Shown: one piece after another, positions 1 to 11,600 of the stretch | Position numbering within the stretch: position 1 is the first letter of the stretch | How the letters are laid out: each line of letters begins with the position of its first letter | Assembly: GCF_000512585.2 (NCBI RefSeq) | Contig: NC_089241.1 | Location: 4,544,001 to 4,608,000 of the forward strand | DNA length: 64,000 nt | Direction of reading: 5' to 3' | From: Kwoniella bestiolae CBS 10118 | Taxonomy: Eukaryota > Basidiomycota > Tremellomycetes > Tremellales > Cryptococcaceae | Made by a program: the position numbers and the translations under genes | Notes under the pieces: generated by a model | Told to the model about the DNA's origin: nothing | The model's database searches: none | What the model saw: the letters and a program-made list of their open reading frames with translations, nothing else

Positions 1-735
1 TGCATTGGACCGAGAGGGCATAAAGGACAGCGCAATCACAAGCAGATGAAAGAGTGAGACAGGAGACAACGCATATACCTCTTTCTGGAATCGATAAATG
101 TAATGAGAAGCGCGCCCACTCCATGGAAAGTTTGGTACTGCCCGAGCGAATAGCTACGACTTTACACCTCATACTTCACGAACAGGGAGTCATCAGGATG
201 AGAACCGAGATAGAGACCTTCCCCGCAACGACTGTCGCCACAATGTTTATCCGAACAACATTCACATTATCAACAGGGAGAGCTGGGCCCGAGCGATGCA
301 ATCAGATCTCATGCTCAATGTACACTGTAGTAGGTCGTTACGGGCCTTCTTTATCCGAAATAGCTTATTGTGTTTCAAAAGTCCACTTGCATACAGACCA
401 CGGAGGAGAAGATCGTACCAACACACTAACATAAACAATGATGAAGCATATCGTAGCCTATCAAGTCTTAAGGCAACGTGTTGTCGGGATGTTGGGATCA
501 CAGTCCCCATACGAAGCAAAATACGATTACAACCTAGGCTCAATTTTATCAGTACATGTAGGCGTCTCACTCTCGAGCAACCGCGCTGAATCAGACTCAC
601 TCGCCCCAAGCGGGTACCTTGGTGCAATCTGCACCATCGTTGCAGGAGTGATCGTTGGGTGGACAGACGATCTTAATGTTATTTAAACTTCTAACCGGGG
701 ATACTCCCGTTCGAGACAAAGTCCATTCTTCTGAA
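1..735. other. Left-edge stretch without a supported gene
   Basis: Only overlapping short open frames on both strands occur here. None has a signal peptide, a recognisable domain or a convincing splice-linked continuation. It may hold the 3' flank of a gene outside the window. Confidence 0.5.
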
Positions 736-1125
736 TCACCGAATTCTTTGTAAACTTTCACGCTGCACTATATACGGCAGAACGTTCAGAACTCTCTGCG
801 ACTCCTTCATTATCATGGTGAGACAAGGAGTCGTACTCACAGTGAGGTGATACAATTGTTTGCTGAAGTGTGAGCCCACGTCAAACAAATCATAGTTGAA
901 CTCGATGGGTACAGAGTCTGTCGAAGTACCATCGATCTCCTTGTCGACGTTGAAGATGTAAGGGCCCGGACCGGACACCATGCCTTTGTCGGCCTCTACT
1001 AGCCTCGTATCGGGTGGGATGTTGACGATGACTTTACCTTTTACCTGCTTACGCTTCTCCATGGGAGCGGCGAGACCAAGAGTCGCCGACATAAGGGCAA
1101 AAATGATAGTTGACTTGAGATACAT
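736..1125 (-). CDS. Small secreted hypothetical protein with possible Kex2 site
   Basis: Unrecognised protein of 129 residues if read as one exon. I start at the Met encoded at 1125-1123 rather than an upstream in-frame Met, because it opens a clear signal peptide: MYLK, a hydrophobic core, then small residues LGLAAP. A dibasic Glu-Lys-Arg-Lys follows at about residue 24, which resembles a Kex2-type processing site. The mature part is short and has a single Cys. The frame contains a 45-nt segment at 796-840 that starts GTGAGT and ends CGCAG on the minus strand. If it is an intron, the product is 114 residues and the frame is unchanged. No family is assigned. Export is inferred from the N-terminus only. 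Confidence 0.5.
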   Translation of the reverse strand: MYLKSTIIFALMSATLGLAAPMEKRKQVKGKVIVNIPPDTRLVEADKGMVSGPGPYIFNVDKEIDGTSTDSVPIEFNYDLFDVGSHFSKQLYHLTVSTTPCLTMIMKESQRVLNVLPYIVQRESLQRIR

Positions 1126-1966
1126 TGTGGCTCGATAGACTAAGCGGTGTAAATGCGTAACGAAGGATTTCTTTCTGATCAACAGAAAAGAGTGGAATTT
1201 TGGATTGGTGAAGAATGCTGGGGAACATAACAGATCATTGACGTTATGTTCCCCACCTTTTATGGGCTGACGCCAATGAAGGTGAACCCAAGTATGACCA
1301 GGACTTCAAGGCTTTTTCTCCTTGTACATGAAAGGGATGGCTCAATCTCACGTTATCCCTTGATGCGCGTAAGGAGTAAAGATCAAGGAGGTCATTATCA
1401 GAAATCGATTAATTACCCCCTTTATCCTAGTCTGGGCCTTCGTCCTCCAAGGCAATTATCGTTTGGTGTGGTAAGATAACTAGACAATGCCACTTGACGA
1501 GCTTGAACCGAATCCCTTTCCCACGGTGACCTGACACATGGAGAACACCATAGGGACTTTCAAACGAGGTTCATTCAAGCCTCGATTGGGTTCGATTTGA
1601 GCCCCATTGCTGTTCTCTGAATCTCACACATAAGTTTATGTTTGCGGATAACACCAGTCCAGTTCTTCCATATCATGGCTCCTTATTTCAGAGGGGATAG
1701 GCACAGTGATTGCAAAAGTATGAGAATTGCAGGATAGGATGGGATATGACATGCACAAGTGTCGGTCCGCTGCCATATCATAACGTCGCAGCTATGCAGT
1801 TCCTGGCCAGGGAGGAAAAAAACACAAAGTTAGACGCGTCTGTCTATTTGATGCGGTCATGTTCTCGACCACTTTAACGATCTATATTCTTCAGCAACCT
1901 TGAATCTTGCTCATCTCTTCGCATCTAGCATCATTCCTTCTTAGCAACATGCAATGATCGTACAGC
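1126..1966. other. Intergenic region upstream of the gamma-tubulin complex gene
   Basis: About 840 bp between divergently transcribed genes. It probably carries both promoters. I see no coding sequence or strong repeat. Confidence 0.5.
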
Positions 1967-4900
1967 ATGTCTACTCAAGTGCTGAATCGACTAGCGCAGC
2001 AGCTCGTCCATGCTGTCGTACCAGGACTAGGGGATGATCGAGCGAGCTCATTAAGCCTGACAAATCGTGTATCAAGGGAAATCAGAGCGGATGTCAGTGG
2101 AGGTGCTAGGAAGGAATGGGATGATGTCAAACAGGCTATACAGGGGTAAGTACACTCCAGCTACCAATGGTAGAACATCTCTTCTTCCTTTGACCCTTGG
2201 CGAATAGTATCACTTCCACGAACATAGCTAATCAGACACGGTCGACTCACAGACTTTCACGAACAGCCAAAATCCGCGTGCAGGAAGACCTTGCAGAGGC
2301 TTTGGACAAGAATCTTAGAGGGTTGGAGCTATGCCGACAGAAAGGCAAGAGGAGCTGGGAAGGAGAGGAGGGTGTCAAAATGAGCAATCTACCTCAATAT
2401 GTTCATTTATTGGTATGTCCAGGTGCCCCTCTACATGTTGATTGCTATCATCAGGAGCTGACCATGGCCGGTCACAGCTCAACCTCGCAGACAGACCTTC
2501 AATCGAGACTCATGACTTCGCCTACACTTATCTCCATCGCGTTCCCCCATCTGGTCCTACAGCCGACCAGATCTTGTATCAGGAGATAATGGCGTCCGAA
2601 CCTTTTGAGCCTGGAGAGTTTTGGGATGAAGAAGTGTTATCTGGATGGACGGATTCGGAGGATGAGTACGAGAGGGAAACCAGCTCTGAGGATTCTGATG
2701 GCAGTCCAGAAGAGGATTATGTGAAGACTCCGAGTTCGGCAGCGATCAGGGCGGAGCGGAGGAGGGAGGAGGAGGTCAGGCGGAAGCAGCTTGAAGAGGA
2801 TAGGACGGAGGAAGCGTTAGAAGTGGTACGAGGGTTGAAGGATGGATATTGGAATAAACCCGGAAAGATCAATCTGATGAAGGAAGGTGTGTATGGTTGG
2901 AGGGATCTGGTCACTCGTGAGTCATCTTGTATTTTATGATGATCTTTTGATACTGGTGCTAACGATGCTGCAGAGTCCAATACTGCTTCGTTGGCTGCTC
3001 AAATAGTCAACAACCCTTTGGTGACCGACAACGTGAGCTATTTTTGGCTGTGCGAACTACCATAGACCTACTCTGACATATCGTGGATTAGGCCATTACA
3101 TCTTTTCAACTGCAAAGGGAGATCATATTCGCTCTATCAGGACGATCGGGGGTGATATTCGGGTTCTCGGACGAAGGTGTATGCTCTGTGAGTGCTCGCG
3201 CCTTGAGAGGGGGTATCCGTGAAGCTGAGGTAATTGCACCATCTGCTAGATAATTCAAGATCATCCACAAGTAAACCATCTATCTCCAGCTAGCTTGGAT
3301 GATGTTCTTCAAGATTTCCAGCGGTACGCTAATCGAGCCGCCATGATCAGGAGATTCGTCTTTGAGACTTTGCAATCAGAATCACCGCCGTCTCTTCATG
3401 CTCACAGTGGATATAGTAGGAGGATGAACCGACCAAACAAAACCCAACAAGCCTTTGCTGGAGCTTGTCAAGACATTCTATCAGAATTTAATCTCTGGTT
3501 ATCCGAATTAGAAACCGCTTTCATACGGGGCAACGATGGTACTTCCTCATCGAGCTTAGTCCCTGGGACATCGACAGCTTCAACTCCCTCTTTACTACTT
3601 TTAGAACTTGACCAAAGATCTTCAACAATTCTAGTTCTACTGTCTTCCTTCATCCCGCATTCGTCTGACTCTACCGTTCTCCTCAACATGATACATACCA
3701 GTATCAACACTTTCGACCGATCTGTCGATAACTCTCATTTCGCTACCATTTTTGACATCTTTATGCAAACTGCTCAACCCACATGGCAAATGCTAGGAAT
3801 ATGGATCCGGTACGGTATGCCTATCCCTTCTTCGTTTACCGATCCGGAGGAGGTGTATCTCCTTACCAACGATGAGGGCGATGAGCGGAAACTAGAGGAG
3901 GAATTCTTCATCCAGAGGGATAGGGATGTGAGTTGGGCAGACGAGGATTTCTACGAATGCGGATTCGTGGTTGGTGATTACGGATATCCCGAGTGGATAG
4001 GGGATGAATTGGGAGAAATGATACTGGAAGCTGGAAAGGCTAGGGGGTTGTTGAAGAGTCTACTAGGGGGAATGGGCATGGTGGAAGGTTGGCAGGATCT
4101 GCAAGAAGTTCTGGTCATCCTTGGATCTGGTCCAGAGGGGTCTAAGAGGTCAGGAATAGAAGTGAACATTGCAGAAAAGATCTCGAACTACCTGACGCCG
4201 ATCTGCCAGTTGATCCAATTCCACCTTAGGAGGGTATTGGATGAAGAATGTGGGCTGGGAGAGCATCTGGACGCGATCGAAGGTGTGATGTATTTTAGGG
4301 GATTTGAAGTATTGGATGACTGGAGTCTGGGGCTGTTCCAGAAGGTGAGCTATACATGTCATTAGGATATGAACGGTCCAAATAGCGCTCACAGCGCAGG
4401 CGCTAATGTAATATGAATGAAAGGTATCATCCAACGAGAAATGGGCAGATTTCCAGACCCTCACAAGCACGTTTCGCGATATCACCGAAGAGAAACAAGC
4501 AGGATGGATGAACCCCGCTGGTATACGCATACGCACGACCCGATCATCAGGTGCAATTATGGGACCTCGAGCGTTGGAGATCGTTCGAGTGCAGTACGAG
4601 GTGAGCTGGTTCTTTCTTGACCCCATATGGTATCGTTCTAAACTGATGCCTTGAGATCAGGTTCCATTCCCCCTTTCACAGCTCTTCTCGTCGACTTCTG
4701 TCGAACTACGAGCAGAAGTGTTCACTTTCATCCTTCAGCTGCGTATGGCGCACTACCTCTTGGTACAGACTAAAAAGCTTGATCGAGACCTCTCAGCTCG
4801 TATGATACTGGACGGAGAGAATGGCATTAGGGGGATGTGGCGAATGAGGCAGAAATTATCATGGTTCATCGAGTACGTTTCTTGCGTTACCTTAAGCCTT

Positions 4901-5547
4901 CGAAGGGACGATGGCTAATACCGATGTACTCCGTAGCACCGTCTACACATGGCTTACAGATCGGATCATCGAAGTGCAAAGTGCCGAATTCAGAAGGACG
5001 CTGAGTGAGATGACGAGCTTGAAGTTGATGATAGCCCTCGAGCTTGAACAGTGAGTGGGGTCCCGAATCGCGAGTTGTGTAACGTGTCTCTCTCTCTGTC
5101 CAGGCGACTGATCAATATCCGTTGCTTAGCACTCGTAAGATCCGGAATTACGCCTTCCTCCACCCATCGACTTCCGAGATATATGAGAACATCCAAAACA
5201 TATTTGATCTCATCCATACCTTTTCGGAATGTTATACCTCCTACATCAACGAAAATCCGTTCAAGGCCAAGCGAAAAGAAGACTACATCACGCGTCGAAG
5301 ACCTCGACTTCGACGAAACAAAAAGAAAGACGACTTGTCATCGGATGAGGAAGATGAACGAGAAATCAAAGAACACTCGATATCGTTCATTGAGCTCGGT
5401 CTCGGTGAGAGGATGAATAAGATGGACAAGGATCTGGATGAATCGGTAGTGCAGATCAGGGAGGGTGTAGAGAGACTTGCTATGGAGTCGGAGCTTGAGG
5501 TGGATGGATGGAGTATGCTGGCTTTCAGTCTGGAAGAGTGGAGATGA
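1967..5547 (+). CDS. Gamma-tubulin complex component, GCP5-like (Spc97/Spc98 family)
   Basis: Ten exons: 1967-2145, 2208-2412, 2478-2916, 2974-3032, 3092-3187, 3250-4344, 4424-4600, 4661-4872, 4937-5050, 5130-5547, giving 997 residues. Proteins of this family build the gamma-tubulin complex that nucleates microtubules at the spindle pole body. Family hallmarks: the N-terminal GRIP1 part holds LPQYVHLL, then LHRVPPSGP, QILYQEIMASEPFEPGEFWD and GYWNKPGKINLMKEGVYGWRDLV. A SGRSGVIFGF segment and SPASLDDVLQDFQRYAN follow. The C-terminal GRIP2 part includes LRAEVFTFILQLRMAHYLLV and ends in HPSTSEIYENIQNIFDLIHTF. An acidic, low-complexity insert follows the FWDEE motif and a Lys/Asp-rich insert lies near the C-terminus. 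The length suits GCP5 (about 1000 residues). GCP4 or GCP6 cannot be excluded from sequence reading alone. Confidence 0.88.
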
Positions 5548-5726
5548 TTCTCTACTCGTCGATGCTTGGGGTGATAGACGATGATGTGTAATAATACTGT
5601 TGTAGTTACTGCTGTTGTGCATCAATCTAAGACAGTGTGGGTGGGTGCAAAAGGGTAACATCACAATGGTATAAACGGTATAAGGTATAATCAAACGGTC
5701 ACACTACTGTAAATCCAGTCCTATAT

Positions 5727-7443
5727 CTATAAGATATGGTTCAAACCATTTGTACCTTTACCAAGTCCACCAAGGACATCATCACCTTTTCCAGCACCCA
5801 ACAAATCATCCAACTGAGGTACTACGTCCAAACCCTCGGGGAATGATCCGTCACGGTTCAATCCCAATCCATCCACTCCGCTGAGCCCACCAAGATTCTT
5901 CTTGCTGAGTAGACCATGCGAAGGGATGAATTCGCCGTAGATCCTTCTACCATCCTTGGCGTAGGTGTATGGGGCATATCGGTGTGGCTTACGTTCCGGC
6001 CCGTCGATGTTGACGGCTGCATCCACCTCAGCGAGGATATCTGAAGTTTCGCCAAATGGTACAATTTGTCCATTGGAGGCTTGGTAGTACCCTGGTCTGG
6101 TGGAATGGTGATGGGGGCTATCAAGGACTGATCCAAGGGAAGAAAGGACATTGAGGTTATTATCCCCGTTTCCTAAGATGTCCCTCTTCAGTCCCAAAAG
6201 ACCACCCTGCTTTCCATTAAGATAATGGGGATGATTACTTCCATAGTACGGCTCGTCATCTACGTTAACCTGCGCATCGATCTCTGCGAGGGTGTTGTCC
6301 AGCACAGGGACGAATTCAGGCTGGACATATCCGTTGGGGTAGTAGGGGTATCTCGTCTTGTCCTCCCCTCCCAGGATGTTCAGACCTCGCTTAGTGACGG
6401 AATGGTCCAGGAGTTGAGTGACCGTTCGGACTGCCCCGTCGAGCTTGTTCCCATCTGGAGCTTTGTGGAGTAAACCGTTTCGTTTATTGAGATTATCCAC
6501 GTCGACCAATGCCTCAGCATCGACGAAAGTGTCTGTGGGTAGGACGGCGTGTCGGGTGGGATAGCCTGGACCACAGTTGTAGCAGTCTTCGTAGCCTGTT
6601 AGAGTCTCCTAGTGACGTTTCGTCATGTTAGCTCCGATGCTGATGCTTGAGGGTGAGGTGAATGGCACAACTTACAAGAACGTCAGAGACTAGACCGCCA
6701 GAAGTGGTGTATCGCTTGGCGATGTTGAGATCGGCCTGTCCAGGTATGAGTTCAGTGACGATGTCTCCTCGAGGAATGGAACAAGCAAACTCACCAAGAC
6801 ACAGAGATCGTTCTCCCAGAAACCTTGTTGACCATTCACCCAACATGGGTCGTTGGAGAATGGGGTAGCAGTGGGAAGACCGTTATTCAAGAAGGTGGGG
6901 CCATCGTTCACTTCGGCAATGAGATGGAGATCGATCTATGCGTTCATTGCATCATCGATCAGCGCCCATGAGACAGCTTGATGGACGCAAAAGTACGCAC
7001 CAGATCACACAGCCCGTCATTGGTGAAATAACCTCTCCTACCGTTCAACCAGCACTCTTGACCTCGTTGGTATGAGTATGGGATGGAATCCTTCTTCTTC
7101 AAGTTGACGTCCAAGTTGGCCTAGGGACAACCAGACCTCATCAACATCGCTTCTCAGGGAGAGGGAAAAGGGTGGAATGTGGACTCACAAGAACACAGAC
7201 TGCATCCTGCCAGAACCCAGGCTGACCATTAAGTGTACAAGGTTGACCCTGACCTTGGTTGTGGATATAAGTTGGTCGATAGCCTGGACCAGGGACATAC
7301 CGATCGTTCTCGATATCCAATGCGGCAAGTACACAGACATCGTCTCGGAGGACACCTTGAAGACCGTTCTGCCAACATGGATTTTGGTGGGAGAAGAGGG
7401 TATCGGGGTGGTTGTAGAATCGAGATGCGAGTTGTTCGGATTG
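5727..7443 (-). repeat. Protein-level repeat array inside the secreted protein
   Basis: At least four cysteine-pair units (exons 2-4) and three more copies of the LAxxDxxVN(I/V)D half-unit in exons 5-6. The copies are diverged at DNA level but share length, spacing and intron phase. Confidence 0.7.
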
Positions 7444-7612
7444 CTAGTAGATCACACATACCAGATTTAGTTATTCATACCTTTCGATTTAGAGACGGTG
7501 AAGCTGATGAGTGTACTGGACTTACCTTGACAGCTGGCATGGGCAATGGAGCGGCCTCGACGAAAGAGGAAAGGATAGAGAAGAGGACGGCGGTTGAAGT
7601 GAGGGTGAACAT
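5727..7612 (-). CDS. Secreted repeat protein with exon-phased cysteine repeats
   Basis: Six exons on the minus strand: 7612-7526, 7443-7189, 7120-7001, 6935-6795, 6735-6676, 6608-5727, giving 514 residues. Exon 1 is essentially the signal peptide (MFTLTSTAVLFSILSSFVEA). The body repeats a unit of the form C-x-x-N-G-x-x-G-(x)5-6-C-(V/D)-L followed by A-x-L-D-(I/V)-x. Examples are CWQNGLQGVLRDDVCVL, CTLNGQPGFWQDAVCVL, CWLNGRRGYFTNDGLCDL and CWVNGQQGFWENDLCVL. The large last exon keeps cysteine-free versions of the second half, LAEIDAQVNVDD and LAEVDAAVNIDG. Every intron is phase 0, and introns 2-4 fall directly after the second Cys-x-Leu. No family is recognised. A cell-wall or matrix role is only an inference from secretion and repetition. 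The gene is divergent from SEN1 across about 1.07 kb. Confidence 0.82.
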
Positions 7613-8680
7613 TTCTATCTGTTCTGTTGGTTTTATGAAAATCAAGCGAAAAAACTTGATGTGGTAAGAAAGTGTGAAGAGAAGTTAAAAGAAGGTGAAA
7701 AGCAAAAAGAGTGATAGTGCTCTGTCGAAGAGAAAGTAAATATCAAAGGCAAAAGTAAAAAGCAGAGCACCCGGCTAAAGAGAGATAGCGAATAGTGAAT
7801 GTAAAGTATATAAAAGTCAAACTGAAGAGCGAAGAATGAAGTTTGCGAATGAAGTGAAGTGAATAATGAGAAAATGGGATGGAAGTGATCCCAATGAGGG
7901 GGTTTATGTATCTTCTGGGACCCATCTCGTTTGATCCACCTTAGTGGTATGCAGATACCAATGTAGCCTAATGGGGTAACGAGATTACGACTTTGATTGA
8001 GATCTTGTCTGGTTTAGTCTGGTGAATCGAGTCCTTGGGTCACATTCAAATTACTCCTTGAGGATGTACAGGAGGCTTGGGGGTTGGGTTTGGTATGATT
8101 ACTGTATCTAGTCATTTCAAATGACTTACTGAAGGACTATCAGGGCGATAGATGCGGGAATAAGTGCATGCCAATGACGAGATATGTATGTGATATGCTG
8201 GACCGAATTGAAACGAGATGTCAACAAGTCGATCGACCTGTCTCAGATGGGTTGGATCTGATCTTTTGGAGCGTCAGTAATTCATAAGAACATGACCGAC
8301 TCATAATCTTCATCATTTTGGCTTCATCGCTAACGATGCCTGCGACGTTAGGTCTCTGTCCCGGTGTCGATGAGTACAAGCAAGTAAAGAAGAAAAGATA
8401 AGATAGCACGATGATAGCAAGATGAAAAGGTTTGACAGCTGGTTCACGATCGGTTGACTCACCTTTTCATCGGGTTGTTTCCGACGGGACTACGCGATCA
8501 TCGCCAGAGCCAATTTTACGACGATGCTGCAGTTGTTCGTGTATCCCTCTCCCTCTCTGTTCATCACACTTCAACAGATACTCCTTTGTCCATCTATCAT
8601 CTTCACTTCTCTATCGTAACTAATATCTTACAGCTCGGAAACGACCACTGAAGAGCAATCGAATGAACCTGTAATCCCAA
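7613..8680. other. Divergent promoter region between repeat protein and SEN1
   Basis: About 1.07 kb without a supported gene. It is purine-rich just upstream of the minus-strand start and pyrimidine-rich (CTCCCTCTCTC-like) about 100-150 bp before the SEN1 start, as is common in fungal promoters. Confidence 0.55.
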
Positions 8681-11600
8681 ATGTCAGACGACCCAATCCT
8701 CGCCAAAGAGGTAGGGGCCGTTCTAAAATCACGGGCAGCAAGTCAAGAGAAACCATCAGATAGTGATCTATTGCCAGTCCATAAATACCTCGTCCCTCCT
8801 TCCGCTTCAACCTCAACTTCGAGCTCGAGTGAGCAGAAGGAGATTCATTGGTATTGCGACAAAGCGAAATCCCCTCTACATAGGGAATGCGCTACATACC
8901 TTATCTTCTTGTTTGCTTTTCAGCGGCAGGGGACATCGAAAGCATGGGTAGATAGGTTGGAAGAGATTTTGCTGGGATGTGAAGGGTGTGCGAGAGCTTT
9001 TGGAGGTGCTAGAAGGACATTGGGATCAAAGTAAGCCGTCACCTCCCTTCTTCGCTGTCAGATATGTAGACCCAGCTTAGTCTTGACCATTGATCGATAG
9101 ATATTTGTCAAAATGGCCTCCACATGTCCGTATCAACTTCTTCGCTGCTGTCGATCGATGGCAATCCACCCTGATCCTCAACCAAGTAGGAGACGCCACC
9201 AAGACAGCCTACGGATCTTCTTCCTCGTCCATACCTACACTATATACGCTGAGTCGGCCAGTCATTCAGCTTTTACTCGGTGAACCGTCACTTCTCAACG
9301 ATCATAATGCTACTGGAATATCAACCTTGGTGGACCAAGCTGTATCTTCCACCTCGAGTTCTTCTTCCATAACCTCGTTGGGTCTGTCATCACTATTGGT
9401 CAAGCTCCTGTCTTCTCCTGATGAAGCTAGACGTAAATGGGCGTTATCTCATCTCACACCGGCCACTCGACGACCTGTAGGTTTCAGTGATTGGTGTTCC
9501 CTCGGTATCGGTTACGAAGTGCAGGAGCTGTACAATGGGAGAGTAGATATTGAAGAAGGTGAGAGGTGGAAGATGGTCGAAGCACTGGTAGGAGAAAGAG
9601 TACTAGATGGCGAAACGATAGAAAAAGGTCTATTGGGCGGACAGTTAGAAGAGGATCCGAAAGGCAGGAAGGGGCGAGGATTGATGTCTGCTCTTACTAC
9701 CGTAATAGGGAGTGACGTCCCTTGTGAGTATGATCATTTCTTAATAGTCAAGCGCTTGCTGATGTCCTCCAAGACTTTCCCGAGATTTTATCCTGCTTTT
9801 CTACCCTTCTCAAGACCTGCCCCAACAGACATATATGGTCATTCGATCCTTCTCCTGAACTACCTCATACTCTTTTCTCAGAGATACGTTCGAACTCCGC
9901 TTTCCAAGGTTTGCTCGAACATCGATACCCAGACAGTCTCAGCATTGCAGACTCGGTCCTCTCAGACGGGATGTCACGTTCGGACAAAGGTAAAGGCAAA
10001 AAGAAGGAATCGGATGGTCCGCTAGATTGGATGAGCGATTTCTTGGTGTCATTGGTAGATACGGAGAAGGTCCCCACGACTTTGACAGATGGCAAAACGT
10101 CAAGTGGATTCTCAGAAGCATTGGCGATTGCTATGAACTTCGCTTTCCAGGAAATGCAGCATACTCGTTTAGCAAGCAGCCTGAGAGCCGCAGCCGCGTC
10201 AGCTGGGTGTGAGGTGAGTTGAACTGTCGAATATGCTCTCTTCCACGTACTGACTGCGTTATCAGGCTTTGATGCAGGTCTACCAAGCTGTAACAGACGA
10301 TGCAGGGAACATGCGCATCATTCTAAACACTACCCTCGATCTCCATTCTACTTTCATCACTACGGCAGCGCTTCGTCACAAGGATCATCCTCTTCCGACC
10401 TGGTCACAAGCTCGTAATGCCGCCAGCAGTCTTCTCACGACATGTTTCCTCTCGGATGGAGAATCAGCTATCCAAAGTGTACTTGCCATGGCCACGATCT
10501 CGCATGCTGAGAAGAAGCGATTGCAAAGGAAGAAGCGTAGCAAAGGCGATGTTGCGCCCGCGGCAAGAGTGGAGCGGTTACTCCATGCTAATATTAAGAA
10601 AGACCTATGGAGTATGGCATATCAAGCATTGGTCCCCACTGACGTAGCTGGAGTCGCTATCATCCTCAGATCGATCGCCCCCTTTGCCCACCTTGAAGTC
10701 ATCGACCGACAGAACTCTTGGAAATACGAAGGCTTAGAGGAGGTGCTGAAAAAGGAAGAATGGGTGGACACTATTCGATCTGTCAACTCGACCATCAGAG
10801 GAAGCCGAGAATCTTTCCCAAGAGCTATCGAATCACTGGCCATGCAAGCGGACCCGGATATCGTCAAATCTCTATGGACTCAAGAGGGCGTGCCCAAATC
10901 TGTCACATTACTCCTCTTATCACCGGACGATGAAGTTCATACACCCATCATCACCTTGATCCAACAATCTTTCGACGACGTCGATGATCGAGCCGATTGT
11001 TTCCGAGCTTTACTTCAACAATATCCCGATATGACCATGGACGGATTGACCGATTTCTTACGGACTTTCGTCCAAACGGCCAGCATCACACCCGAATCTT
11101 GCTCGTTAGCTAAATGGCTCGTCAGGTGTTTTCATGATGTCTTAGAAGCCTTATGTACGGGCTCTGGATCTTCGGAAGCTCTCCTTCAGACCACTGAATT
11201 TCTCGCATCTTACGCCGAGGGAAAAAGCATGGCGAAGCGTATAGAAGAGTTATGGCACCTTATGACTACGTCACTGGCTCTCATTTTCAAGAGGACATTG
11301 GACTGGGCCCCGCTGTTTGAGAATGAGGTTATGGTAGATTGGATGCGAGATGCTCTGATATTCGGTCGACAGATGACTGATCATATCAGAGCCTTTGAGG
11401 GAGCAGTCTTAGGACAATCTGGAAGTAGGATGTTAGAGGAAGGATCTGGATCACCTGTCAAGATCACATCTGTTGGAAGGAAGATGACGAGACAGCTGGA
11501 AATGGTCCTGACAGATCTGATTCTTTGGTTGCGACTTACGGAGTGAGTTTAGGTATATCGACTACACAATAGGGATCATGCTCATCATCATCATCGTAAT

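Noticed and set aside
262..627. 121-codon minus-strand open frame
   Set aside because: It overlaps several other frames of similar length, has no domain or signal, and its composition is not protein-like.
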